Source: Nostoc sp. 'Peltigera membranacea cyanobiont' N6
GTDB taxonomy: Bacteria; Cyanobacteriota; Cyanobacteriia; Cyanobacteriales; Nostocaceae
DNA length: 64,000 nucleotides
Assembly: GCF_002949735.1 (NCBI RefSeq)
Contig: NZ_CP026681.1
Span: 6,014,501 to 6,078,500 of the forward strand
Reading direction: 5' to 3'
The first letter of the stretch is position 1. Each line of letters begins with the position of its first letter. A program made the translations under genes and the position numbers. Positions 53,704-63,412 of this stretch are shown piece by piece. The notes below the pieces were generated by a model that ran no database searches, had not been told where the DNA came from, and saw only the letters and a list, made by a program, of their open reading frames with translations.

Positions 53704-54249
53704 TCAACCCAAAGGACGATACATCATCAGCGCGTCTACTACTTGTTCATCCCCTAGCTTCGCCGCACCCGGAATTCGCCCAATAATCTCAAATCCTAAC
53801 GATTGCCAAAGGGTAATTGAAGGTATATTAGTTTCAAAGACCAAATTGAACATTACTGCTTCGTAGCCCAGGTTTGCTGCTATCAAGAGCATCGCCTCCC
53901 CCATGAACCGCCCGATACCCTGACCGCGTAACCCAGGTTGTACAATAAAACCAGCGTTGCAAATATGGCAACACCGACCGGGGAAGTTTGGTTTTAAATA
54001 AAACGCCCCTAATATTTCTTTGGGCTTGTGTGTAGCATCCTTACCAGATGTCCTGACAACAAAAGCATCCTTGCTTAACCAGTAAGTTGAAAATTCTGCC
54101 TGAGATAGAGGTTGCCTTTGGGGATAAGTTTTACCTTCAACAATGACAACATTTAGTAATGCTCTTACAACCTCCTGTTCTTGAGAATGCATATAATCTA
54201 GTTCTACTATTATGTTATTTTTTATAACTTGAACAAGAGGAAAATCCAT
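53704..54249 (-). CDS. GNAT-family N-acetyltransferase
   Basis: A 181-residue acetyl-CoA-dependent acetyltransferase. Motif A is FIVQPGLRGQGIGRFMGEAM, the CoA pyrophosphate loop, and motif B includes NIPSITLWQSLGFEIIGRIPG. It is similar to acetyltransferases that modify amines or peptides; the substrate is unknown. It is divergent from the SNF2 gene with a 122-base shared promoter region. Confidence 0.92.
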   Translation of the reverse strand: MDFPLVQVIKNNIIVELDYMHSQEQEVVRALLNVVIVEGKTYPQRQPLSQAEFSTYWLSKDAFVVRTSGKDATHKPKEILGAFYLKPNFPGRCCHICNAGFIVQPGLRGQGIGRFMGEAMLLIAANLGYEAVMFNLVFETNIPSITLWQSLGFEIIGRIPGAAKLGDEQVVDALMMYRPLG

Positions 54250-54371
54250 TATTAATAATCTTTATGCAGAAAGATGATTTGAAATTATTATAAATGTTAT
54301 TGATAAGATTTAATAGCTAAAGTTTTGCGAGTTAAATTATTTAATTTTACGAGAATCTGAGTAGTTAGCAA

Positions 54372-57300
54372 ATGGCGATTTTACACGGTAATTGGTTACT
54401 AAAAAGTCAAAAGGGTTGTTTATTTATTTGGGGAGAAACTTGGCGATCGCCACGAGCGAATTTTGAGCCTAATGGATCTGGAGATATCCCGGTACATCCA
54501 TTGGCAATGACATCGGTGGAGTTGAGTGAGTGGTTGGTTTCCCAGAAGATGGCGATTAGCAACTTTATCCAGCAACCTCAAGTTGCGATCGCAACGATTG
54601 GGCGAACCTCCAAAGGAGGCGCTACGCTAACGCGTAAAGCAGCCAGTACTAATGAGATAAATTTACCAACGCACTCCCAAATTATTGCCCTACCAACTTA
54701 TATCCCAGAAGATACATCTGCGATTTTCCCCGTACATTCTGCCAGCTTGGGATTAGAAACAGACTCCCCACAATATTTGCAACCTTGGCTAGTTGAAGGT
54801 TTTTATCTCAACCCCAGCGAGGCGGTAAAATTTCTTGCTGCTATTCCTCTAAATGCTGCGAAAGGGGAAGATGCCTTTTTAGGAGGAGATTTACGTTTTT
54901 GGTCGCAGGTTGCCCGATGGACTTTAGATTTAATTTCGCGGTGTAAGTTTTTACCAAGAATTGACCGACAATCAGATGGTGCATTTGCTGCTAAATGGCA
55001 AGTACTTCTAGATAGTGCTGTAGATGGAACTCGCCTAGAAAAATTTTCTGCGGATATGCCGTTGGTTTGTCGCACCTATCAGGAGGGATTGGGGACTGGG
55101 GAGGAGTTTTCCAAATCCTTATTCTATGTGGACTTTCCCGGCGAACCTCAAGAATTACTTTTGGGATTTCTCAACAGTACGATAGATGCCCAAGTGCGAG
55201 AAATGGTAGGTTCTCAACCTCCAATTGAAGCTAAAGCGATCGCAATTGCGGTACGACAATGGTTGCAAGCTTTAACTAGTGCATCTCATGCAGTGAATGC
55301 AGATACCATTGAAGTGGAACGATTGGAAGCGGCACTAAAGGCTTGGACTATGCCGCTACAATACCAATTAACTCTTAAAACTCTATTTCGTACCTGTTTT
55401 CAACTGCGTTCTCCAGAGTCAGGCGAAACAGATTGGACATTAGCATATTTCCTGCAAGCGGCTGATGATTCTGAGTTTGTGGTGGATGCGGCAACTATTT
55501 GGAACAATCCAGTTGAACGATTTGTTTATGAAAATCGGACAATTGAGCAGCCACAGGAAACATTTTTGCGAGGTTTGGGGCTAGCTTCTCGATTGTATCC
55601 TGCGATCGCACCCAGTTTTGAAACAGAATATCCCCAATCTTCTCATCTCACCGCAATCCAAGCTTATGAGTTTATCAAAGCTGTAGCTTGGAGGTTGGAA
55701 GACAGTGGTTTGGGAGTAATTTTGCCTCCCAGTTTAGCGAATCGTGAAGGATGGGCGAACCGTTTGGGTTTAAAAATTACAGCCGAAACCCCAAAGAAAA
55801 AGCAGGGACGTTTAGGGTTGCAAAGTCTGCTAAATTTCCAATGGCAATTAGCAATTGGCGGACAAACTATTTCTAAAGCTGAGTTTGATAAACTTGTGGC
55901 TTTAAATAGTCCGCTAGTGGAAATTAACGGCGAGTGGGTGGAATTGCGCCCCCAAGACATCAAAACAGCCCAAACCTTTTTTACCACTCGCAAAGACCAA
56001 ATGTCCCTTTCCTTGGAAGATGCCTTGCGTTTCAGTACAGGGGATACCCAGGTAATAGAAAAATTACCTGTAGTCAGCTTTGAGGCATCAGGGGCATTGC
56101 AAGAGTTGATTGGGGCGTTAAGTAATAATCAAGCGATCGCACCTTTGCCCACACCAACAGGCTTTAAAGGGCAGTTACGACCTTATCAAGAACGTGGTGC
56201 TGCTTGGTTGTCATTCTTAGAACGTTGGGGTTTAGGCGCGTGTCTCGCCGACGATATGGGATTGGGTAAATGCGTAGCAAACGATACTTTAATAGATGTA
56301 AACGGACTATTACGCACAGCCGAGACAATCTGGACAACTCACGCTGGAGAAACAGAGTTTGACGGCGAGGGATTTTGGACTAAACCCACAGAGGAATTAT
56401 TAGTTAATTCCATAGATGAAGAAACTGGCAAAATTGTCCAAGCTAATGTTAGACGGTTGTATCGGCAGCAAGTCAGCGAGAAATTACGAAAAATCACTCT
56501 AGAAGACGGTAATAGTATTACTATCACCCATCGTCACAAGCTGCTGACAAATAAAGGTTGGACAAATAACTTACAGGTGGGCGATTACGTTTGTGTACCA
56601 GGTAAAACGCTTTGGAATGGAAAATCACAAGACCATGATTTAGTCAAGTTTCTCGCTTGGCAGATTGCTGAAGGGCATGAACTACCCGATGTGGGAAGAG
56701 TCACAATATCCCAAAAAGATACCAGAGTATTAGAGGATTTACTCCAGACTTGCCAACGCATTAAAGAGCGCTATAACCTTAAAATTAACAGCCCTAATAT
56801 CTCTACCTTCCCTAACAGGGTTGCTTCTCTTCGAGTTAATAGCCAAGCCTATCGGGAATTCTTAGAAGCGAAGGGTTATGTTTGGGGTAAATTGTCGGCA
56901 GAAAAATCTATTCCGCCTTTCATCATGCAGGCAGATTTGAATAGTGTGCGGATATTTTTACAAAACTATTTCGATGCTGAATCTGCTGTTCTTTTTAGTA
57001 TGCGGAGTATTGAGATTTCTACAGCTTCAGCTTTACTAATTCAGCAACTTTCTTCACTATTGCGTCGTTTCGGTATTTGGTTGCGAATATCGCCCAAACT
57101 GAAATGTGCCACTAATGGAACTCGCACTTTCCGCACCTATTATATCGGTGTAATTGGTGGAAATTCTGCCCGCAGATTTTTGCAAGAGATTGGATTTAAT
57201 AACTCAGAAAAACAGAGAAATTTAGAGCAAATTTGTCAAATAGTCAGCAACACAAATACTGAAGGAATTCCTGCCTCTGATATTGTTGCCCAAACAGTCA

Positions 57301-59018
57301 GAACAACTGGACTACCGTTGCGGCATTTTGGGATGCACAACACAGTTTATACTAATAGCTCACAGCAATTTTCTCAAGATAGTTTACAACGAGTAATAGC
57401 TGGGATGAGCCGCATGATTAGTGGAGAACCCCAAGAGCAGTATCAGCTACTAAAATCTTCCAAGTGGACAACTCAAACTTTGTCAGCTTATAGCAAACTA
57501 GATGTAGAACAATTGAGTTTAACCAGACAGTCTTTGCAATGTCTTCTCGATCGAGAAGTCTTTTATTGCCGGATAGAATCAATAGAGGAGATAGATTATA
57601 ATGGATGGGTTTATGACTTTGAAGTTAGCGAACATCACAATTTTGTTGCTAACAATATTATTTGCCATAACACTGTCCAATTCATTGCTTTTCTGCTGCA
57701 CTTGAAAGAACAGGATGCGTTAGAAAATCCAACACTATTAGTTTGTCCAACTTCGGTTTTAGGCAACTGGGAAAGGGAAGTCAATAAATTTGCACCAAGC
57801 CTGAAAATTTTACAATATCACGGTGACAAACGCCCAAAAGGTAAAGCGTTTTTAGAAGCAGTAAAAAAACACGATTTAATCGTCACCAGCTATTCACTTC
57901 TTCATCGAGATATCAAGTCATTGGAAAGTGTCTCTTGGCAGATAATTGTTTTAGATGAAGCCCAGAATGTGAAAAATTCAGAGGCGAAGCAATCAAAAGC
58001 GGTACGCCAATTACAAGCAACATTTCGCATTGCATTGACGGGGACACCTGTAGAAAATAGACTACAAGAACTCTGGTCTATTTTAGATTTTCTCAATCCA
58101 GGATATTTAGGCAATAAGCAATTTTTCCAGCGTCGGTTTGCCATGCCAATTGAAAAGTATGGGGATACGGCTTCTTTAGGTCAATTACGTTCATTAGTTC
58201 AGCCATTTATCCTGCGGCGACTGAAAAGCGATCGCGACATCATTCAAGACTTACCAGATAAGCAAGAAATGACCGTATTTTGCGGTTTAACTGGCGACCA
58301 AGCCGCACTTTATCAACAAGTTGTAGAACAATCTTTAGCAGAGATAGATTCTGCGGAAGGATTGCAACGTCGGGGGATGATTTTGGCTTTACTAATCAAA
58401 CTCAAACAAATCTGTAATCATCCGTCCCAATACTTAAAACAGACGACATTAGAACAACATCATTCAGCGAAACTTCTGCGGCTAGAAGAAATGTTAGAAG
58501 AAGTTTTAGCAGAAGGCGATCGCGCCTTAATCTTTACACAATTTGCTGAGTGGGGTAAATTACTTAAACCCTATTTAGAAAAACAGCTTGGGCGAGAAAT
58601 ATTCTTTTTATATGGCAGCACCAGTAAAAAGCAACGAGAAGAAATGATCGACCGTTTCCAACACGACCCCCAAGGGCCACCGATTATGATTCTTTCTCTA
58701 AAAGCCGGTGGTGTAGGACTAAATTTAACACGAGCAAATCATGTATTTCACTTTGATAGGTGGTGGAATCCTGCCGTAGAAAATCAAGCTACAGACCGAG
58801 TATTTCGGATTGGTCAAACCCGGAATGTGCAAGTACATAAATTTGTTTGCACAGGTACTTTAGAAGAAAAAATTCATGACATGATTGAAAGTAAAAAACA
58901 ACTAGCTGAACAAGTTGTAGGTGCTGGTGAAGAATGGTTAACTGAAATGAATACAGACCAACTTCGCAACTTACTAATATTAGACCGCAGTGCAATAATT
59001 GATGATGATGCAGAATAA
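54372..59018 (+). CDS. SNF2-family helicase interrupted by an intein
   Basis: A 1548-residue precursor. Extein residues 1-633 and 1101-1548 form a 1081-residue SNF2/Rad54-like ATPase of the type with an N-terminal SNF2-associated domain. Helicase motifs: I (DDMGLGK-TVQ), II DEAQ (in VLDEAQNVKN), III ALTGTPVENR, IV-VI (LKAGGVGLNLTRANHV, HFDRWWNPAVENQATDRVFRIGQ). The intein (residues 634-1100) splits motif I. The protein would be active only after splicing. The SWIM protein gene follows by 90 bases, a frequent pair for DNA repair or chromatin-like remodelling. Confidence 0.95.
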   Translation: MAILHGNWLLKSQKGCLFIWGETWRSPRANFEPNGSGDIPVHPLAMTSVELSEWLVSQKMAISNFIQQPQVAIATIGRTSKGGATLTRKAASTNEINLPTHSQIIALPTYIPEDTSAIFPVHSASLGLETDSPQYLQPWLVEGFYLNPSEAVKFLAAIPLNAAKGEDAFLGGDLRFWSQVARWTLDLISRCKFLPRIDRQSDGAFAAKWQVLLDSAVDGTRLEKFSADMPLVCRTYQEGLGTGEEFSKSLFYVDFPGEPQELLLGFLNSTIDAQVREMVGSQPPIEAKAIAIAVRQWLQALTSASHAVNADTIEVERLEAALKAWTMPLQYQLTLKTLFRTCFQLRSPESGETDWTLAYFLQAADDSEFVVDAATIWNNPVERFVYENRTIEQPQETFLRGLGLASRLYPAIAPSFETEYPQSSHLTAIQAYEFIKAVAWRLEDSGLGVILPPSLANREGWANRLGLKITAETPKKKQGRLGLQSLLNFQWQLAIGGQTISKAEFDKLVALNSPLVEINGEWVELRPQDIKTAQTFFTTRKDQMSLSLEDALRFSTGDTQVIEKLPVVSFEASGALQELIGALSNNQAIAPLPTPTGFKGQLRPYQERGAAWLSFLERWGLGACLADDMGLGKCVANDTLIDVNGLLRTAETIWTTHAGETEFDGEGFWTKPTEELLVNSIDEETGKIVQANVRRLYRQQVSEKLRKITLEDGNSITITHRHKLLTNKGWTNNLQVGDYVCVPGKTLWNGKSQDHDLVKFLAWQIAEGHELPDVGRVTISQKDTRVLEDLLQTCQRIKERYNLKINSPNISTFPNRVASLRVNSQAYREFLEAKGYVWGKLSAEKSIPPFIMQADLNSVRIFLQNYFDAESAVLFSMRSIEISTASALLIQQLSSLLRRFGIWLRISPKLKCATNGTRTFRTYYIGVIGGNSARRFLQEIGFNNSEKQRNLEQICQIVSNTNTEGIPASDIVAQTVRTTGLPLRHFGMHNTVYTNSSQQFSQDSLQRVIAGMSRMISGEPQEQYQLLKSSKWTTQTLSAYSKLDVEQLSLTRQSLQCLLDREVFYCRIESIEEIDYNGWVYDFEVSEHHNFVANNIICHNTVQFIAFLLHLKEQDALENPTLLVCPTSVLGNWEREVNKFAPSLKILQYHGDKRPKGKAFLEAVKKHDLIVTSYSLLHRDIKSLESVSWQIIVLDEAQNVKNSEAKQSKAVRQLQATFRIALTGTPVENRLQELWSILDFLNPGYLGNKQFFQRRFAMPIEKYGDTASLGQLRSLVQPFILRRLKSDRDIIQDLPDKQEMTVFCGLTGDQAALYQQVVEQSLAEIDSAEGLQRRGMILALLIKLKQICNHPSQYLKQTTLEQHHSAKLLRLEEMLEEVLAEGDRALIFTQFAEWGKLLKPYLEKQLGREIFFLYGSTSKKQREEMIDRFQHDPQGPPIMILSLKAGGVGLNLTRANHVFHFDRWWNPAVENQATDRVFRIGQTRNVQVHKFVCTGTLEEKIHDMIESKKQLAEQVVGAGEEWLTEMNTDQLRNLLILDRSAIIDDDAE
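56271..57671 (+). mobile_element. Intein with LAGLIDADG-type homing endonuclease
   Basis: 467 residues inserted between Lys and Thr of the Walker A motif GLGKT. It starts with Cys (CVANDTLIDVNG, block A), has block B (ITLEDGNSITITHRHKLL) and ends with blocks F and G (VYDFEVSEHHNFVANNIICHN), followed by the +1 Thr. Two LAGLIDADG-like segments, LAWQIAEGHE and LQNYFDAESA, suggest a homing endonuclease. Splicing would join GLGK to TVQF. Confidence 0.95.
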
Positions 59019-59074
59019 GTTCGTAGTAAGGACTTTAGTCCTTGATTTGAGTGCTAAAGCTCTCACTATGAACC
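59019..59074. repeat. Dispersed palindromic repeat, third copy
   Basis: GTTCGTAGTAAGGACTTTAG followed by TCCTTGATTTGAGTGCTAAAG and a GTGAGAG-type arm. It is of the family at 22.7 and 40.9 kb and overlaps the gap between the SNF2 and SWIM genes. Confidence 0.7.
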
Positions 59075-59108
59075 CGCCAAAATACTACTAAAGTTTTTGA
59101 ATTGATTT

Positions 59109-59945
59109 ATGACTAATTACACATTACAAGCAAGCCGAGAATGGTGGTCACAACAATGGCTAGATTTGCTAGATTCTTATCGCTTTAAAAAACGTTTAGA
59201 ACGTGCAAGAAACTATGCTCGTCAAGGAAATGTTCTCAGTATTGAATTTAAAGGTGCAAAAGTATTAGCTAGGGTGCAAGGTAGTGAAGTTGAACCTTAT
59301 AAAGTTTCCCTTTCCCTTGAACCATTTACCGATGAACAGTGGGGTTATGTAATTGAAACCATGTCCCAAAGGGCAATTTTTGCTGCCAAGCTACTAGCAG
59401 GAGAAATGCCACAAAATATAGAAGAAGTCTTTACGGCTAATGGTCTTTCGATATTTCCTTTTACCCTTGGTGATGTCCAAAGTAAATGCTCTTGTCCTGA
59501 TAAAGCAAATCCCTGTAAACATATTGGTGCATTGTACTATCAGTTAGGCGATCGCTTCAGTGAAGACCCCTTTGTACTATTTCAATTGCGCGGACGCACC
59601 AAAGAGCAAATTATCAGCGATTTACGCCAGTTACGTAGTGCAAAAATTAAACCTACTACCACAGAAACGCCCGATATTCAAGAGTCAATTCATAATAATA
59701 AATACTCGGTTACAATTGATTCTTTCTGGCAATACAATGAGCCACTAGAGTCATCCTTGGTAGTAATTGCGCCATCCACTAGCGAGATGGTATTAGATGT
59801 ATTAGGAGCAATCCCTCTAGCGAAGGAAGAGGAAAATGCAGTAAATTCAACTTCGAGTGACGTAGTAATGAAGTATTTAAATACAGTTTACAGAGATGTG
59901 AGCCAGAAGGCTTTTTTAGCAGCGATGAATGTGGGAGGAAGTTGA
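59109..59945 (+). CDS. SWIM zinc finger protein
   Basis: A 278-residue protein with the SWIM motif C-x-C-x(6)-C-x-H at Cys127, Cys129, Cys136 and His138 (CSCPDKANPCKH). SWIM fingers bind DNA or proteins and in bacteria are commonly encoded beside SNF2 ATPases. The N-terminal REWWSQQWLDLLDSYRFKKR is the usual start. It probably acts with the SNF2 protein upstream. Confidence 0.93.
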   Translation: MTNYTLQASREWWSQQWLDLLDSYRFKKRLERARNYARQGNVLSIEFKGAKVLARVQGSEVEPYKVSLSLEPFTDEQWGYVIETMSQRAIFAAKLLAGEMPQNIEEVFTANGLSIFPFTLGDVQSKCSCPDKANPCKHIGALYYQLGDRFSEDPFVLFQLRGRTKEQIISDLRQLRSAKIKPTTTETPDIQESIHNNKYSVTIDSFWQYNEPLESSLVVIAPSTSEMVLDVLGAIPLAKEEENAVNSTSSDVVMKYLNTVYRDVSQKAFLAAMNVGGS

Positions 59946-59950
59946 GACTA

Positions 59951-59981
59951 ATTCGTAATTCGTAATTCGTAATTCGTAATT
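59951..59981. repeat. Short tandem repeat (ATTCGTA)4
   Basis: Four perfect heptamers plus ATT. The repeat runs into the stop codon (TAA on the minus strand, 59980-59982) of the Uma2 gene. Confidence 0.92.
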
Positions 59982-60630
59982 ATGATTGACTAGATAGTTC
60001 ACCTTTTCCGCCTTTTCTTACCCATTCGCGCACCGCCTGACGAATTGCCCGTCTGCCATCTGCTCGATTTTGCTCAATCAGTTTTGGCAGATATCGAATT
60101 TCTAAAGTAGGAAATACTAAACTCTTCTCTGACTCTACATATTCGCCATTTTGCAGGTGATAAATCTTGAGTTCGCCAGAGTCATAACACCAGAGTTCTG
60201 GTACTCCCAAGCGGGCATAAATGGGAAAACGATTTAGAGATTTATTGGTAACATCAATTTCCAGTGCCAAATCAGGCGGTGGGTCTTGTCTCAAGTCCAG
60301 ATCCAATCTACCCCGAACGGTAGCTTCATTCTGGAAATAGAAGCAGTTATCTGACTCTACCCCTGCCATTCGGCTTTCTCGCTTCCAGGTAGTGGAACCA
60401 TAACTTTCATAGTCTATAGCCAACTCTTCAGCAATATCTTTGACTGAATCGCTAATTACCTCTTTGTAATGTTCGTGTTCAGGTAAAGGTGTCATAATTT
60501 CCAAAGTAGTGCGATCGTAAGCTAACCGTGCTGCTCGATGATCTCCCAAGTCTTTTAGAAGATTTTCAAACTGTTGCCAGCTAATGTCGTAAAGCATTAC
60601 TCGGTCTGCTCGATTCTTGGCGACTGTCAT
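59980..60630 (-). CDS. Uma2-family (DUF820) putative endonuclease
   Basis: A 216-residue protein of the large cyanobacterial Uma2 family with a PD-(D/E)XK nuclease-like core: DLALEIDVTNKS and ARLGVPELWCYD. There are many copies per genome; the function is unknown. It lies 21 bases after the PCP-reductase-domain gene, on the same strand. Confidence 0.9.
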   Translation of the reverse strand: MTVAKNRADRVMLYDISWQQFENLLKDLGDHRAARLAYDRTTLEIMTPLPEHEHYKEVISDSVKDIAEELAIDYESYGSTTWKRESRMAGVESDNCFYFQNEATVRGRLDLDLRQDPPPDLALEIDVTNKSLNRFPIYARLGVPELWCYDSGELKIYHLQNGEYVESEKSLVFPTLEIRYLPKLIEQNRADGRRAIRQAVREWVRKGGKGELSSQS

Positions 60631-60651
60631 TGTTACGACCTCTAGAATGTT

Positions 60652-60837
60652 TTATTGTCCAAACTCAAGCCTAGCCTGTTCTACCAAATCAGCGGTAACA
60701 AGCTCTTGTCCTCCTTCACGAGCCAGTTGTTCAATTCTGGCTCTAGCTTGAGTGCGGACAAAAAAGGGAATATTTTGTAACTTTTCTTTAGCTTCCGATG
60801 TCCATCGCAAAGTCTCAATAAAATTAGAGTCGTTCAT
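60652..60837 (-). CDS. PCP-reductase-domain small protein
   Basis: A 61-residue protein with the whole length matching the small domain found at the C-terminus of the light-independent protochlorophyllide reductase B subunit: WTSEAKEKLQNIPFFVRTQA, IEQLAREGG, VTADLVEQARLEFG. As a free-standing protein its role is unknown; it might bind nucleic acid or a pigment complex. Confidence 0.85.
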   Translation of the reverse strand: MNDSNFIETLRWTSEAKEKLQNIPFFVRTQARARIEQLAREGGQELVTADLVEQARLEFGQ

Positions 60838-60891
60838 AGTACTACCTTGGTAAGTTCCTCAATTTAATCAATAGATTACTAATTTTCCTAT

Positions 60892-60923
60892 AAAAAAAGC
60901 CCTTGCTTTTATGCAAGAGCTTT
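60892..60923 (-). terminator. Intrinsic terminator of psbDC
   Basis: On the minus strand AAAGCTCTTGC-ATAAAA-GCAAGGGCTTT is followed by TTTTAT, a classic stem and T-run, about 60 bases after the psbC stop. Confidence 0.88.
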
Positions 60924-60981
60924 TAAATTATTTAGTTGTCAGTGATGAAATAAACCTTACAACCTAATCTAGGCTTACAAC

Positions 60982-62373
60982 CTAATCTAGGTCGTCCATA
61001 AACATCACTGGCTCAGTATCACGGTTAATTCCTTTCTCAAAACCACCAGCCGCAGCCCGTGCGCGACCAGCGTGCCACAAGTGACCAACTAGGAAGAAGA
61101 ATCCTAATACGAAGTGAGAAGTTGACAACCAAGCGCGAGGGGATACATAGTTGAACGAGTTAATCTCGGTAGCCACACCACCCACGGAGTTCAAAGAACC
61201 CAGAGGAGCGTGGGTCATGTATTCAGCAGCGCGACGAGCTTGCCAAGGTTGAATATCGTTCTTGATTTTTTCCAAATCAAGACCATTGGGCCCACGTAGA
61301 GGCTCCAACCAAGGGCCGCGGAAATCCCAGAAGCGCATGGTTTCACCACCGAAGATGATTTCACCAGTTGGAGAGCGCATCAGGTATTTACCTAGACCTG
61401 TGGGGCCTTGGGCAGAACCAACGTTAGCACCTAAGCGTTGGTCACGAATCAAGAAGGTCAAAGCCTGAGCTTGAGAAGCTTCTGGGCCAGTAGGGCCAAA
61501 GAATTCGCTTGGATAAACGGTGTTGTTGAACCAAACAAAGATCGAGGCAATAAAGCCCATCAACGACAGAGCGCCCAAGCTGTAGGATAGGTAAGCCTCA
61601 CCAGACCAGATGGATGCACGACGCGACCAAGCAAATGGCTTGGTAAGAATATGAAAAACGCCGCCAGCAATACAGATAAAGGCAATCCAGATGTGACCGC
61701 CGACCACATCTTCTAGGTTATCAACGCTGACAATCCAGCCTTCGCCACCGAAGGGAGACTTGATTACATAACCGAAGATAACTGCTGGGTTCAGTGTCGG
61801 ATTGGTAATAATCCGAACGTCACCACCGCCTGGTGCCCAGGTGTCATACAACCCACCAAAGAACATTGCTTTTGCTACCAACAGCAGCGCACCGAATCCC
61901 AAAATAATCAGGTGGAATCCGATGATGTTGGTCATCTTGTTCTTGTCTTTCCAGTCGTAACCGAAGAAAGAAGAGTATTCTTCTAAGGTTTCTGGGCCGC
62001 GGACGGCATGATAGATACCGCCAAAGCCAAGGACGGCTGAGGAAATTAGGTGGAGTACGCCAACAACAAAGTAGGGGAAGGTGTCGATGACTTCACCACC
62101 AACGCCAACGCCCCAACCTTGAGTGGCAAGGTGAGGTAACAGGATCAAGCCCTGTTCGTACATGGGCTTTTCAGGAACGAAGTGAGCGACTTCAAACAAA
62201 GTCATTGCTCCAGCCCAGAATACAATCAAACCAGCGTGGGCAACGTGAGCGCCCAAGAGTTTGCCGGATAGATTGATTAAACGCGCATTACCAGACCACC
62301 AGGCAAAGCCAGTAGATTCTTGGTCGCGTCCAGTGCCGCCTAATATATTTGGTCTATTAGAGAGCGTTACCAC
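60982..62373 (-). CDS. psbC: Photosystem II CP43 chlorophyll protein
   Basis: 463 residues from the GTG at 62373 (MVTLSNR), preceded by AGGAGGT eight bases upstream; the open frame to 62400 is not used. CP43 binds chlorophyll a and a Mn cluster ligand; it has six membrane helices and a large lumenal loop (GGETMRFWDFRGPWLEPLRG, with the glutamate and arginine near the oxygen-evolving cluster). It overlaps psbD by 17 bases, the classic arrangement. Highly conserved. Confidence 0.98.
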   Translation of the reverse strand: MVTLSNRPNILGGTGRDQESTGFAWWSGNARLINLSGKLLGAHVAHAGLIVFWAGAMTLFEVAHFVPEKPMYEQGLILLPHLATQGWGVGVGGEVIDTFPYFVVGVLHLISSAVLGFGGIYHAVRGPETLEEYSSFFGYDWKDKNKMTNIIGFHLIILGFGALLLVAKAMFFGGLYDTWAPGGGDVRIITNPTLNPAVIFGYVIKSPFGGEGWIVSVDNLEDVVGGHIWIAFICIAGGVFHILTKPFAWSRRASIWSGEAYLSYSLGALSLMGFIASIFVWFNNTVYPSEFFGPTGPEASQAQALTFLIRDQRLGANVGSAQGPTGLGKYLMRSPTGEIIFGGETMRFWDFRGPWLEPLRGPNGLDLEKIKNDIQPWQARRAAEYMTHAPLGSLNSVGGVATEINSFNYVSPRAWLSTSHFVLGFFFLVGHLWHAGRARAAAGGFEKGINRDTEPVMFMDDLD

Positions 62374-63412
62374 GTGGTAATACCTCCTCAGGGAATACAA
62401 ATTGTTCGTGGGGTTGATCTTGAGGAGCCATCCAAGCGCGGATACCCTCGTTCAGCAAAATGTTTTTGGTATAGAAGGTTTCAAACTCAGGGTCTTCCGC
62501 CGCCCGTAATTCTTGGGAAACGAAATCATAAGCCCGCAGGTTAAGTGCTAAACCGACGATGCCGACGGCACTCATCCATAAACCTGTAACTGGCACGAAC
62601 AACATGAAGAAGTGCAACCAGCGTTTGTTGGAGAAAGCAATCCCGAAAATCTGCGACCAGAAACGGTTTGCCGTCACCATTGAATAGGTTTCTTCGGACT
62701 GGGTTGGATTGAAGGCGCGGAAGGTATTAGCTCCATCACCGTCTTCAAATAAGGTATTTTCAACAGTGGCTCCGTGAATAGCGCACAATAGCGCACCACC
62801 CAATACACCAGCAACACCCATCATGTGGAAGGGGTTGAGTGTCCAGTTGTGGAAGCCTTGCAGGAATAGCAGGAACCGGAAAATTGCCGCTACGCCAAAG
62901 CTGGGTGCAAAGAACCAGCTTGATTGTCCCAAGGGGTACATCAGAAATACACTGACGAATACTGCAATGGGAGCAGAGAAGGCGAGGGCGTTATAAGGAC
63001 GGATTCCTACTAGACGCGCAATTTCAAATTGCCGCAACATGAAGCCAATCAAACCGAAGGCTCCGTGTAGGGCAACGAATGGCCACAAGCCACCCAATTG
63101 GAACCAACGGGTGAGGTCGCCTTGGGCTTCTGGCCCCCACAACAGCAATAGGGAATGTCCCATGCTGTCGGCGGGGGTGGATACTGCCACTGTCAAAAAG
63201 TTCGCACCTTCTAGGTAGGAGGAGGCTAATCCGTGGGTATACCAAGAGGTGACGAAGGTGGTGCCGGTCAGCCAACCGCCTAGTGCTAGGAAGGCGCAGG
63301 GGAACAATAGTATCCCTGACCAACCTACGAATACGAAGCGATCGCGCTTGAGCCAGTCGTCGAGAACGTCAAACCACCCTCTACTGGGGGCGCGTCCAAC
63401 TGCGATGGTCAT
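62357..63412 (-). CDS. psbD: Photosystem II D2 protein
   Basis: 351 residues, the normal length. Five membrane helices; conserved stretches such as GFMLRQFEIARLVGIRPYNA, the His ligand region FLQGFHNWTLNPFHMMGVAG, and QELRAAEDPEFETFYTKN. It is a core reaction centre protein of photosystem II. The ATG at 63412 starts MTIAVGRAPSRGWFDVLDDW. psbC follows in the same transcript. Confidence 0.99.
   Translation of the reverse strand: MTIAVGRAPSRGWFDVLDDWLKRDRFVFVGWSGILLFPCAFLALGGWLTGTTFVTSWYTHGLASSYLEGANFLTVAVSTPADSMGHSLLLLWGPEAQGDLTRWFQLGGLWPFVALHGAFGLIGFMLRQFEIARLVGIRPYNALAFSAPIAVFVSVFLMYPLGQSSWFFAPSFGVAAIFRFLLFLQGFHNWTLNPFHMMGVAGVLGGALLCAIHGATVENTLFEDGDGANTFRAFNPTQSEETYSMVTANRFWSQIFGIAFSNKRWLHFFMLFVPVTGLWMSAVGIVGLALNLRAYDFVSQELRAAEDPEFETFYTKNILLNEGIRAWMAPQDQPHEQFVFPEEVLPRGNAL

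Noticed and set aside
56271..57671. Reading the insertion in the SNF2 gene as a group II intron or an accessory domain
   Set aside because: The frame is continuous, starts with Cys, ends with HN before Thr, and contains intein splice blocks.
62374..62400. Upstream ATG for psbC at 62400
   Set aside because: The conserved start is the GTG at 62373 with a strong AGGAGGT; the ATG would add an unrelated nine residues.
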